Shown here: piece after piece, positions 8,162 through 14,432 of the stretch
Layout: each line of letters begins with the position of its first letter
How positions within the stretch are numbered: the stretch's first letter is position 1
From: Thermohalobaculum sp050331335
GTDB taxonomy: Bacteria > Pseudomonadota > Alphaproteobacteria > Rhodobacterales > Rhodobacteraceae
Assembly: GCA_050331335.1 (NCBI GenBank)
Contig: JBHJGY010000114.1
Coordinates: forward strand, 1-23,004
DNA: 23,004 nucleotides
Direction of reading: 5' to 3'
Position numbers and translations under genes: made by a program
The notes under the pieces: model-generated
The model's database searches: none
What the model was told of the DNA's origin: nothing
The model's input: only the letters and a program-made list of their open reading frames with translations

Positions 8162-9346
8162 ATGGCGCTGGTCGTGGTGATCGTGGCAGCGGGGTCAGGT
8201 CTGAGATTGGGCGGGCCGGTGCCGAAGCAATACCAGAAATTGGCCGGCCGCGCCGTGTTGGCGCGCAGCGTCGACGCTGCACTTGCCGCGCGCATCGATC
8301 GCGTGGTCGTCGCGATCAATCCCGAGGCACGCGACCTGTACGACGCCGCAATGGCGGGCACGCAAGATCCGCGGCTCGCAGGTCCGGTGGATGGCGGCCC
8401 CAGCCGCGCAGAGACAGTCGCCCGGGCACTCGAAGCCCTTGCGCCCACCGCGCCTCGGACCGTGCTGATCCATGACGCCGCCCGCCCCTTCGCGCCCCCT
8501 GCGCTCTTCGAGACGCTTGCCGCGACGACCGGGCCCGGGCTCGGCGCGATCGCGGCGGAGCCAGTGGTGGACGCGCTCTGGTACGGCCCGGAGGGCGATG
8601 CGCTCGAGCCGCGTCCGCGCGATGGTCTCTGGCGGGCGCAGACGCCGCAGGCTTTCCCCTTCGCCGACCTGCTCGCCGCACATCGGCGCCAGGCCGGTGC
8701 CGAGACGCCGGCCCTCGACGATGCGGAGGTATTTCGTCGGGCGGGCCACCGCCTGCGCCTCGTCGCGGGGACGACCGAGAACTACAAGATCACCCGGCCG
8801 GAGGATATGCTGCGCGCCGAGACGATGCTCGCGAAGGGAGCGGGGATGGATTTGCGCGTGGGCCACGGTTTCGACGTCCACATTTTTTGCCCGGGCGAGC
8901 ATGTGTGGCTGTGCGGGGTGAGGATCCCGCATTCCGCCGGGTTGAAGGGGCATTCCGACGCCGATGTGGGCCTCCATGCGCTGGCGGACGCGCTCTATGG
9001 TGCCATCGCGGAGGGCGATATCGGCCAACATTTCCCGCCCTCCGACCCGCAGTGGAAAGGCGCCGAGAGCCACATCTTCCTCGCGCATGCCGGGCGGCGG
9101 GTGGCCGAGCGCGGCGGGCGGATTGCCAATCTCGATGTAACCCTCCTCTGCGAGCGCCCCAAGATCGGTCCCCATGCGCCGGCCATGCGGGCGCGGATCG
9201 GGGAAATCCTCGGCCTCGATCCCGGGCGCGTCAGCATCAAGGCCACCACGATGGAGAAGATGGGCTTCGTCGGCCGCGAAGAGGGGATGGGCGCACTCGC
9301 GACCGCAACGGTGGTCCTGGACGGACTTGGCGGGGGCATGTCGTGA
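8162..9346 (+). CDS. ispDF: Bifunctional IspD/IspF (MEP cytidylyltransferase / ME-cPP synthase)
   Basis: This fused enzyme catalyses two non-consecutive steps of the MEP isoprenoid pathway: CTP transfer to methylerythritol phosphate, and cyclisation to ME-cPP. The IspD part (about 1-225) has the nucleotide-binding AAGSGLRLGGPVPKQY, HDAARPF and TENYKITRPED. The IspF part begins near residue 229 (MDLRVGHGFDVH) with metal ligands D238 and H240, HSDADVGLHALADAL, and FPPSD. The 394-aa length fits alphaproteobacterial IspDF fusions. The ATG at 8162 is chosen because it opens directly with the IspD strand (MALVVVIVAAGSG) and has GGGAG 5 nt upstream; longer in-frame starts at 8069 and 8117 would add unconserved residues. 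The stop overlaps the GTG start of pgpA (GTGA). Confidence 0.96.
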   Translation: MALVVVIVAAGSGLRLGGPVPKQYQKLAGRAVLARSVDAALAARIDRVVVAINPEARDLYDAAMAGTQDPRLAGPVDGGPSRAETVARALEALAPTAPRTVLIHDAARPFAPPALFETLAATTGPGLGAIAAEPVVDALWYGPEGDALEPRPRDGLWRAQTPQAFPFADLLAAHRRQAGAETPALDDAEVFRRAGHRLRLVAGTTENYKITRPEDMLRAETMLAKGAGMDLRVGHGFDVHIFCPGEHVWLCGVRIPHSAGLKGHSDADVGLHALADALYGAIAEGDIGQHFPPSDPQWKGAESHIFLAHAGRRVAERGGRIANLDVTLLCERPKIGPHAPAMRARIGEILGLDPGRVSIKATTMEKMGFVGREEGMGALATATVVLDGLGGGMS

Positions 9347-9828
9347 TCGCCTACCAGATCGTCATCGGCTTCGGGCTCGGGAAGCTGCCGGAGATGCCAG
9401 GAACCTGGGCCTCGCTCGCCGCGATCCCGCTCGCCTGGGGGCTCCACGCGTTGGGCGGCTTCGCGCTTGTGGCCGCGGCCACGGTGGCGCTGGTCGGACT
9501 GGGGATTTGGGCTTTGGCGCAGGTACCCGGTGCGGCGGATGACCCCGGCGAGATCGTCATCGACGAACTTGCGGGCATGATGCTCGCGATCTGGCCGCTT
9601 TCCCTAGGGCTGACGCTCGCGGGCACCGGCCCTTGGGTGTTTCCTTGGCCCGGCTGGGTCCTCGCCTTCGTGGTCTTCCGGGCGCTCGACATCTTCAAAC
9701 CCTGGCCGGTGAGCCGAGCGGAGCGGGTCGGCGGCATCTGGGGCGTGATGCTCGACGATCTCGTGGCCGGTGGGATCACCGCGCTTCTGGCAACGCTTGC
9801 AGCGGCGGTGGCGCATGGCTGGATCTGA
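9343..9828 (+). CDS. pgpA: Phosphatidylglycerophosphatase A
   Basis: PgpA removes phosphate from phosphatidylglycerophosphate to give phosphatidylglycerol in the inner membrane. The 161-aa protein has the family N-terminus (GFGLGKLPEMPGTWASL), several hydrophobic stretches (about 25-55, 80-105, 140-158), and the conserved acidic segments VIDELAGMM and FRALDIFKPWPV. It starts at a GTG overlapping the ispDF stop by four bases; no ATG is available at the conserved N-terminus, so GTG is well supported. It overlaps the next gene by 14 bp. Placement behind ispDF in a coupled operon is common in Rhodobacterales. Confidence 0.92.
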   Translation: MIAYQIVIGFGLGKLPEMPGTWASLAAIPLAWGLHALGGFALVAAATVALVGLGIWALAQVPGAADDPGEIVIDELAGMMLAIWPLSLGLTLAGTGPWVFPWPGWVLAFVVFRALDIFKPWPVSRAERVGGIWGVMLDDLVAGGITALLATLAAAVAHGWI

Positions 9829-10333
9829 GCGGGCGGCGGAGGTCCGGGCTGCGGCCGAGGCGGTTTTGGCGGCCGCAGAGGCGGCGGGGCTGATGGTCGC
9901 CACGGCCGAGAGTTGCACAGGCGGGCTCGTAGCGGCGGCGCTGACCGACATTCCCGGTTCCTCTGCGGTGGTGGATCGGGGCTTCGTCACCTATTCGAAC
10001 GCGGCCAAGACCGAGATGCTCGGCGTGGACCCGGCGTTGATCGCGACACATGGTGCGGTTTCCGAGCCGGTCGCTGCTGCGATGGCCGCTGGCGCGCTCG
10101 CTCTGAGCCGCGGGGGGCTCTCAGTCGCGATAACCGGGGTGGCGGGGCCCGGTGGCGGCAGTCCGGAGAAGCCTGTCGGCCTCGTCTGGTTCGCGACCGC
10201 GCGCAAGGGGCAGACGGTGGAGACACAACGCTGCGTGTTTGCTGAAAGCGCGGGTCGGGTGGGGATCCGCGAGGCGGCCCGGCTCGAGGCGTTGCGTCTG
10301 CTTCTTGCGCGGGCCGCGGCGCCGGGTCAGTGA
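9815..10333 (+). CDS. pncC: CinA C-terminal family amidohydrolase (NMN deamidase PncC type)
   Basis: Members of this family hydrolyse nicotinamide mononucleotide to nicotinic acid mononucleotide in NAD recycling. The 172-aa protein contains only the CinA-C domain: VATAESCTGGLVAAALTDIPGSS with the presumed catalytic Ser33, a conserved TYSNAAK, and ITGVAGPGGGSPEKPVG. The MoCF-like N-terminal domain of full CinA is absent, which matches the stand-alone E. coli PncC (YgaD) type. The ATG at 9815 lies inside the 3' end of pgpA. The function is inferred from family; some members have no tested activity. It ends 33 bp before the convergent COQ10-like gene, with a hairpin in between. Confidence 0.9.
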   Translation: MAGSERAAEVRAAAEAVLAAAEAAGLMVATAESCTGGLVAAALTDIPGSSAVVDRGFVTYSNAAKTEMLGVDPALIATHGAVSEPVAAAMAAGALALSRGGLSVAITGVAGPGGGSPEKPVGLVWFATARKGQTVETQRCVFAESAGRVGIREAARLEALRLLLARAAAPGQ

Positions 10334-10348
10334 GCGGGCCGGGGCGCG

Positions 10349-10366
10349 CGGAAGCGTCTCCTTCCG
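10349..10366. terminator. Hairpin between convergent pncC and coq10-like gene
   Basis: CGGAAG and CTTCCG form a perfect 6-bp stem around a CGTCTC loop in the 33-bp gap between two convergent stop codons. There is only a short TTA after it on the plus strand and no T-run on the minus strand. It may serve both directions as a weak or Rho-assisted terminator. Confidence 0.42.
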
Positions 10367-10873
10367 TTACTCCGCGGGACGGGGCACCGGGCGCGTCGTG
10401 ACCGCCGCCGCGGCGTTAGGGTCTCGGGCATAGAGCTCCTCGGCCCGTTTCTCGAAGGCGCGGACAATCCGCTGCATGGCCTGGTTGAAAACTGCGCCGA
10501 TCAGCACCTGCAGCGCCCGCGACCGAAACTCGAAATCGACGTAAAAATCCACGTCACAACGCTCGGCGTCGATCGGCTCGAACCGCCAATGGTTGTCGAG
10601 ATGGCGAAACGGCCCGTCGAGATACGCAACATCGATCTCGTTGTTGGCGCGGTCGAGCACGACCCGAGAGGTGAAACGTTCGCGGTACACCTTGAACGAC
10701 ACCACGAGGTCGGCGTCGATCACCACGCTCCCATCGCCCCGTTCGGTACGCGAGCGGATCCGCGCCGCAGAGCACCAGGGCAGGAACTCCGGATACTTTT
10801 CCACCCGCGCGATCAGATCGAACATCTGCTCGGCACTGTACGGCATCTGGCGGCGTTCGGCGTGGGTTGGCAT
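10367..10873 (-). CDS. COQ10/RatA-like START-domain coenzyme Q-binding protein
   Basis: The 168-aa protein is a SRPBCC/START-fold protein of the polyketide cyclase/COQ10 type. The seed motif YSAEQMFDLIARVEKYPEFLPWC is very typical, followed by ADLVVSFKVYRERFTSRVVL and a C-terminal helix FNQAMQRIVRAFEKRA. COQ10 homologues bind ubiquinone and support respiration; the related E. coli RatA is described as affecting 70S ribosome association, so the exact role is inferred. The ATG at 10873 has GGGAGGCG about 9 nt upstream. A longer in-frame start at 10951 would add 26 unconserved residues and overrun the predicted promoter. The gene faces pncC. Confidence 0.9.
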   Translation of the reverse strand: MPTHAERRQMPYSAEQMFDLIARVEKYPEFLPWCSAARIRSRTERGDGSVVIDADLVVSFKVYRERFTSRVVLDRANNEIDVAYLDGPFRHLDNHWRFEPIDAERCDVDFYVDFEFRSRALQVLIGAVFNQAMQRIVRAFEKRAEELYARDPNAAAAVTTRPVPRPAE

Positions 10874-10905
10874 CGGCAAGCGCCTCCCTCTGGCTTTGAG
10901 CCGGG

Positions 10906-10935
10906 GAGATAGGCCCGCCTGCACTGCGGGATCAA
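10906..10935 (-). promoter_or_regulatory. Possible promoter for the COQ10-like gene
   Basis: On the minus strand TTGATC (10935-10930) and TATCTC (10911-10906) are 18 bp apart. The -35 matches four of six consensus bases, the -10 only three. The implied start is about 26 nt ahead of the ATG at 10873. Modest support. Confidence 0.35.
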
Positions 10936-10978
10936 GGGCGCAATGACGCACCGTGACCGGGCGCCGCGGCTCGGAGGA

Positions 10979-11461
10979 TCACTCTTTCCGGATTACCGCG
11001 TCGGAGGTGAACACATAAATGCTGCCTCCCGTCGCCGTCTGTGTGTATTTCGTCTCTCCGACGAGGAGTGTCGCCGCTACAAAGTAGTATTCATTGTCAT
11101 CCCCCCAGTCGAGGCCCCGTTCTTGCACGAGATCTATCGCGTCAACCGGCAGGGTTGGGACATAAATTGAGACAATGAAGCTGCAATCGTAGCGGCGATT
11201 TTGGCCGAAATCGTCACTGAACCCGCGCAGCAGGCGGGCGACGCGGGGTCGGGCCTCCGCCATGTACAACTCACGAAACTGCGTCAGCAGGTCCAGCGCA
11301 TCGCCGCGGGAAAAACAGATCAGGTTCTTTTGCTCATCGGGAAGATAGAGCAGGCTGAAATTCTGCGCCGTTTGCGCCCGGGCCGCGAGGCCAAAAGCCA
11401 ACAACGCCGAGACCGCCATGATCACGCAACACTTCGGCATCCGAGATCGATGCTGGACCAT
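10979..11461 (-). CDS. Secreted protein of unknown function (160 aa)
   Basis: I do not recognise this family. The N-terminus is a clear Sec signal peptide: positive residues, then a hydrophobic core (VIMAVSALLAFGL) and a likely cleavage after ARAQ near residue 30. The mature part of about 130 residues has cysteines at about 48 and 92 (LICFSRGD, YDCSFIV) that could form a disulfide, and a strand-rich C-terminal half ending GGSIYVFTSDAVIRKE. The ATG at 11461 is fixed by an excellent AGGAGG 7 nt upstream; the open frame continues further upstream but without signal or ribosome site. It stands alone, 105 bp upstream of the COQ10-like gene on the same strand, and diverges from the 91-aa membrane protein. 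Confidence 0.8.
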   Translation of the reverse strand: MVQHRSRMPKCCVIMAVSALLAFGLAARAQTAQNFSLLYLPDEQKNLICFSRGDALDLLTQFRELYMAEARPRVARLLRGFSDDFGQNRRYDCSFIVSIYVPTLPVDAIDLVQERGLDWGDDNEYYFVAATLLVGETKYTQTATGGSIYVFTSDAVIRKE

Positions 11462-11760
11462 CCCAATGCCTCCTAGAACACAACCGAAGAGAGGGGAGGA
11501 GCGTACCGTCTTGCCGCAGCTGCTCACGGGCGGAAAATACGCAAGGGCGGGCCGATATGCCCGTGAAATATCTATGACACCGCTGCAACGGGGCTTGTGC
11601 GGGACGCAGGTGCTGTAATGCGACCGCTCGGAGGCACAGGCCACCGGCTCACGATCCGCACGCCGGCCTGCGACAGACGGCGCAACCCGATGCGGCCTGC
11701 GCGGCATTGACCCCGCGCGCGGCACACGCACACTCGACAAAGCAAAACAGGAGGCCAAGG
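11462..11760. other. Divergent intergenic region without a recognised gene
   Basis: This 299-bp space separates two divergent small genes and must hold both promoters. Visible items are the Shine-Dalgarno of the minus gene (next to 11461), an AGGAGG ahead of the plus gene at 11761, a 5-bp inverted repeat CGGGC-CGATAT-GCCCG (11548-11563), and a locally AT-rich patch at 11560-11580. A TTGACC at 11707-11712 resembles a -35 box, but the position 17 bp downstream reads ACACTC and does not support a promoter. No coding sequence or RNA gene was seen. Confidence 0.4.
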
Positions 11761-12036
11761 ATGAGCACCGCCGAGGAATTCGATCCCACTACGGGCACCT
11801 TCCGTCCGATCGCTAAACCCAACGCCGCCGCGCCTGGGGCGCCTCGCGCCGGCACGCCGACCGGCGGGGCCAGCCGTCCTGAAATAAGCCGTTACGGCGT
11901 GCTGTTCGACGCCTTCGAGGACGGGATGAAGTCCGACGGCGCGAAATACGTCGAGTTGGGGGCGAAGGCGATCATCGTCATCGTGTTCCTTCTCCTGCTC
12001 TACGAAGCGATCAGCTATCGCATCTCGCTGATGTGA
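11761..12036 (+). CDS. Small tail-anchored membrane protein, unknown function (91 aa)
   Basis: The family is not recognised. The first 40 residues are Pro/Ala/Gly/Thr-rich and likely disordered; a charged amphipathic stretch follows (SRYGVLFDAFEDGMKSDGAK), then one hydrophobic segment at about 66-83 (AKAIIVIVFLLLLYEAIS) with only a few residues after it. This topology fits a cytoplasmic protein anchored by its C-terminus. The ATG at 11761 has a perfect AGGAGG 6 nt upstream, while an in-frame ATG-less extension upstream has no support. Codon use is strongly GC-ending like its neighbours. It may act as a small membrane adaptor, but nothing in the sequence says for what. Confidence 0.78.
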   Translation: MSTAEEFDPTTGTFRPIAKPNAAAPGAPRAGTPTGGASRPEISRYGVLFDAFEDGMKSDGAKYVELGAKAIIVIVFLLLLYEAISYRISLM

Positions 12037-12247
12037 GGGGTCGCGCGGAGGCCGGGGAGACCCTTCGGCCCGCGCCCGTCGGTAAGGGGCGCTCACCGAG
12101 CAGTGAGCTTTGCGCGTGCAAACCCGGTTTGCGGTTGCGGCGCAACAGCCGGTTGCCCACCTGCGGCGACATGAAGGGGGCGCTCGGATTGCGCCCTCCG
12201 CCGGAGAGGGTCCCGCCCGCGCCGGCCTCATGCCGACGGAGATCGCC
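12037..12247. other. Intergenic region with hairpins between the 91-aa gene and the AhpD-like gene
   Basis: No gene is evident. Two inverted repeats are seen: GTTGC-GGC-GCAAC at 12134-12146 and GGGCGC-TCGGATT-GCGCCC at 12178-12196. Neither is followed by a T-run, so neither is a convincing terminator. The second lies about 40 nt ahead of the ribosome site (GGAG) of the AhpD-like gene and could sit in its leader. A start at 12110 in the same frame was discarded for lack of conserved sequence. Confidence 0.3.
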
Positions 12248-12814
12248 ATGACCGATTTCACCCGTTACACGATCGAAACTGCCACTGCCGAGGCAAAGCC
12301 GCTGCTCGAAGGCTCGCTCAAAGCCTATGGCATGATCCCCAACCTTCACGCGGTCCTCGCCGAGAGCCCGGAGATCTACGAGGCCTACCGGGAGCTAAAC
12401 CGCTTGTTCGCGGCCTCCTCGCTCTCGACGGTAGAAACGCATGTCGTCTGGCTGACGCTGAACGTATACCACCGCTGCCACTACTGTGTCCCGGCCCACA
12501 CGTTCCTCGCCTACAAGGACGGGGTGTCCGAGGAGATCGTTACCGCCCTCCGCGAAGAGCGGGAATTGCCGGATGCTCGCCTCGAAGCACTGCGCCAGTT
12601 CACCCTCGCAGTGGCCCGCGAGCGCGGTTTCGTAGCGCCTGAAACGGTCGATGCCTTCATCGCTGCAGGCTTCACGAAGCGTAATGTGTTCGACGTGATC
12701 CTCGGGCTCAGCCACAAGGTGATCTCGAACTACGTTAACCACATCGTGGACACGCCAGTCGACGCGCCCTTCGCGAAATTCGACTGGCAGCCGGTTCGGG
12801 CAGCGGCGGAGTAA
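12248..12814 (+). CDS. AhpD-like/carboxymuconolactone decarboxylase family protein
   Basis: The 188-aa protein belongs to the all-helical AhpD/CMD superfamily. Its active-site motif is RCHYCVPAH, that is C77-x2-C80-x3-H84, preceded by E63 (TVETHVVW), matching the AhpD-type peroxidase/thiol relay motif. It starts SLKAYGMIPNLHAVLAESPEI, the family's usual lead-in, and ends with the helix VFDVILGLSHKVISNYVNHI. It probably acts as a cytoplasmic peroxide- or thiol-linked oxidoreductase; the substrate is unknown. The ATG at 12248 has GGAG 6 nt upstream; longer in-frame starts add a low-complexity leader. It faces the 81-aa secreted protein across a strong hairpin and has no operon partner. Confidence 0.9.
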   Translation: MTDFTRYTIETATAEAKPLLEGSLKAYGMIPNLHAVLAESPEIYEAYRELNRLFAASSLSTVETHVVWLTLNVYHRCHYCVPAHTFLAYKDGVSEEIVTALREERELPDARLEALRQFTLAVARERGFVAPETVDAFIAAGFTKRNVFDVILGLSHKVISNYVNHIVDTPVDAPFAKFDWQPVRAAAE

Positions 12815-12829
12815 GCCGGGGCCGTCACC

Positions 12830-12857
12830 TGGCCGGGGAAGGCATCAGCCCCGGCCA
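12830..12857. terminator. Strong bidirectional hairpin between convergent genes
   Basis: TGGCCGGGG (12830-12838) and CCCCGGCCA (12849-12857) form a perfect 9-bp GC-rich stem with a 10-nt loop, 15 bp after the AhpD-like stop and 28 bp before the opposing stop. There is no T-run on either side, so it is either a non-canonical terminator or a transcript-end stabilising stem shared by the two convergent genes. Confidence 0.55.
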
Positions 12858-12885
12858 ACCGATAATGGGCACCGCATCGCGAGGC

Positions 12886-13131
12886 TTATTGACGGCGGGT
12901 CTGCCCTTCGGTGTTTTCGGCTTTCTCGTCCTCAGTGGTGAAGAGGCCGAAGAAGCTGAACCCCATCGAGGGCTGTGCGTCGCCCCGGGCCTCTGCCGCC
13001 GCGCGGGCCTGGGCACGGGCCTCTTTGAGCGCCTTGCGGCTCTCGCCACCATCGCCGCCTTTTGCCAGAGCACTCTCTGCCGCGCCGAAGATCATGAGGG
13101 TGGCAACAAACGCCGTCATCAGGGTTTTCAT
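12886..13131 (-). CDS. Small secreted protein, unknown function (81 aa)
   Basis: This gene is not recognised by family but has good coding evidence. MKTLMTAFVATLMIFGAAES followed by ALA-KG is an excellent signal peptide with predicted cleavage after residue 23. The mature protein of about 58 residues has a Gly-rich start, an Arg/Ala/Glu helix (SRKALKEARAQARAAAEAR), a short aromatic segment (MGFSFFGLF) and an acidic, then basic, tail. It contains no cysteine. The start is fixed by GGAGAG 4 nt upstream of the ATG. It is monocistronic and convergent with the AhpD-like gene. A periplasmic role is inferred only from the signal peptide. Confidence 0.75.
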   Translation of the reverse strand: MKTLMTAFVATLMIFGAAESALAKGGDGGESRKALKEARAQARAAAEARGDAQPSMGFSFFGLFTTEDEKAENTEGQTRRQ

Positions 13132-13348
13132 GGGTCTCTCCGCTCACTTCCAAGGGCCGTGCGGGGTCTCCGCGCCGGTGCGGCGTCTGCCGCGACCTCG
13201 AGATGGGGCGGCGGGCCCGGCTGCGACACCCCTGCCCCGAGCACAGCTCCTGACGGCCCGGAGAGGCCCCGTGAGCAGCCGTCGTGGCAGGGCAAGACCC
13301 AACTGCGGCAGCGCAGGCCCGGAGCCTTGATCCGCGGCCGGCGCATGC

Positions 13349-13362
13349 TCACTTTGAAGTGA
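13349..13362 (+). promoter_or_regulatory. Inverted repeat TCACTT-TG-AAGTGA upstream of the DUF4389 gene
   Basis: A perfect 6-bp inverted repeat with a 2-bp centre lies 7 bp ahead of the AGGAGG ribosome site of the next gene. Its AT-richness stands out against the surrounding GC-rich 250 bp (13132-13380), in which nothing else was recognised. It could be a dimeric-regulator operator; chance is not excluded. Confidence 0.3.
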
Positions 13363-13380
13363 CGAGAGCAGGAGGCCGTC

Positions 13381-13686
13381 ATGAGCGACACCAAAACTTC
13401 CCGCGGTACGATGCCGCCCCCGGGGACATCGCCGTCGCGGCGGCCGATTTGGATCCGCGGCGGCATCTGCCTGGCGTTTCTCGTAGCCTTGAGCTTGGCT
13501 CAGACGCTGCTCACGCTGCTCACGATCGTTCAGTTTGCCTTCCTGTTGGTGAGCGGGGCGCCCAACGAGCACCTCGTGCGCTTCGGCCGTGGGCTGGCAA
13601 TTTGGCTCGCAGAGGTTACCGGTTTCTTGACCGCGGCAACCGACGCCCGGCCCTTCCCGTTTTCCCCGTGGCCCGACGCGGGCTAG
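13381..13686 (+). CDS. DUF4389 domain membrane protein
   Basis: The 101-aa protein matches the DUF4389 pattern I know: RRPIWIRGG, a hydrophobic segment (about 27-57, with AQTLLTLLTIVQFAFLLVSG), PNEHLVRFGRGLAIWLAEVTGFLT, and PFPFSPWP close to the end. Family function is unknown; members are predicted inner-membrane proteins with one or two segments. The ATG at 13381 has AGGAGG 5 nt upstream. The stop TAG overlaps the TAG stop of the opposing lipoprotein gene through one palindromic CTAG. There is no co-transcribed neighbour. Confidence 0.88.
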   Translation: MSDTKTSRGTMPPPGTSPSRRPIWIRGGICLAFLVALSLAQTLLTLLTIVQFAFLLVSGAPNEHLVRFGRGLAIWLAEVTGFLTAATDARPFPFSPWPDAG

Positions 13687-14003
13687 GACGGGGTGCAGTC
13701 CTTCGCGTCGAACAAGGCGAGGAGATAATCGCGCCGCTCCTGTGACGCGATTTGCGCCCGGCCGACGCCCTGGCGATTGAGGGCCGCGTTGGGGTTCACG
13801 GTCGTCCTTGTTCGGGGCGATCCGAGCGATCCGACCTGGATGCCCTGCAGGCTTCGGTTCTGACCGTCAGCGAGGACGATCTCGGTTTCGAGCTCGGCAC
13901 AGGAGAGCTGGTCGTCGCCCGGCTGCACCACCTCGACAACCTGCGGGCTCGCACAGGCCGCCACGGCCAACGCCAGGGGCAGCAAGAGAGTTGGCGCCCG
14001 CAT
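13683..14003 (-). CDS. Putative lipoprotein, second gene of the pair (106 aa)
   Basis: The protein starts MRAPTLLLPLALAVAACASP, a lipoprotein signal peptide with lipobox VAAC and acylated Cys17. The mature region includes two further cysteines (LSCAELETEI and FDAKDC near the end) that could pair, and a Gln/Arg/Asn-rich middle. I do not recognise the family. The ATG has no Shine-Dalgarno, but it overlaps the stop of the upstream lipoprotein as TGATG, so translation by re-initiation is likely. Its stop codon shares CTAG with the convergent DUF4389 gene. The reading frame stays open far upstream, antisense-like to nothing and out of frame with the first lipoprotein; that extension is not a gene. 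Confidence 0.78.
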   Translation of the reverse strand: MRAPTLLLPLALAVAACASPQVVEVVQPGDDQLSCAELETEIVLADGQNRSLQGIQVGSLGSPRTRTTVNPNAALNRQGVGRAQIASQERRDYLLALFDAKDCTPS

Positions 14004-14290
14004 CAGAAGGTTGACCGACTTTGGGTAAAGCCTTGAAAAACAAGGTCGCTGTCGAAATTCATGATCACCACATTGGTGCTCATCCCGGAGAAGACGTTGC
14101 CGCTGCCACTGCTGTAGGTCGCGGTCCGGCTGCCGTCTTGAAGCACCGTCTCGCCCGTTGGAGCCCCGAACTGCGACACCACATCGGTGTAGGTCGTCGT
14201 GCCGACCTCCAGCTGGCGAAGCGCCAACGCGTCGATCTCCTTGCCGCTGGAAAAGCCGCACGCGCTCAAGCCGAGCGTCGCCAAACCCAC
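14003..14290 (-). CDS. Putative lipoprotein, SmpA/BamE-like, with probable 5' frameshift
   Basis: In the intact frame, a GTG at 14290 gives MGLATLGLSACGFSSG, with lipobox LSAC but no positive n-region and no ribosome site. An ATG at 14324 with AGGAGG 7 nt upstream lies one frame off; removing one base from the A5 run at 14309-14313 joins it to this frame and yields MRWSFTKIAAAVGLATLGLSAC, a textbook lipoprotein signal. The mature domain (about 80 aa) has EVGTTTYTDVVSQFGAPTGE, then strands and VVIMNFDSD, reminiscent of SmpA/OmlA (BamE-like) outer-membrane lipoproteins; this likeness is inferred. The gene is coupled (TGATG) to the second lipoprotein. Confidence 0.68.
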   Translation of the reverse strand: MGLATLGLSACGFSSGKEIDALALRQLEVGTTTYTDVVSQFGAPTGETVLQDGSRTATYSSGSGNVFSGMSTNVVIMNFDSDLVFQGFTQSRSTF

Positions 14291-14395
14291 AGCTGCGGCG
14301 ATCTTCGTAAAAACTCCACCTCATCGATGCCCCTCCTGAAGCAGTCCCTGCGACGAGAGTGCGGATCCCAGACCGGGGGTTAATCTGGTCGGCGC

Positions 14396-14425
14396 TTGGC
14401 AGGCGGGGTGCGAGAGGCCTAGATT
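14396..14425 (+). promoter_or_regulatory. Probable promoter giving a leaderless trmFO mRNA
   Basis: TTGGCA (14396-14401, five of six consensus bases) and TAGATT (14420-14425, four of six) are 18 bp apart. The -10 ends 7 nt before the ATG at 14433, so transcription should begin at or next to the start codon. An inverted repeat CCAGA-N11-TCTGG (14368-14388) sits just upstream and could be an operator for this or the divergent lipoprotein pair. Confidence 0.5.
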
Positions 14426-14432
14426 GCTCCTT

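Noticed and set aside
8195..9175. 326-codon open frame antisense to ispDF
   Set aside because: It mirrors ispDF codon by codon; the plus strand has unmistakable IspD and IspF motifs, and the minus product has no recognisable domain or ribosome site.
11707..11735. TTGACC as promoter of the 91-aa gene
   Set aside because: The position 17-18 bp downstream has no -10-like hexamer.
12865..13362. 165-codon plus-strand frame opposite the 81-aa secreted protein
   Set aside because: No ribosome site, no domain; the minus frame has a clean signal peptide and Shine-Dalgarno.
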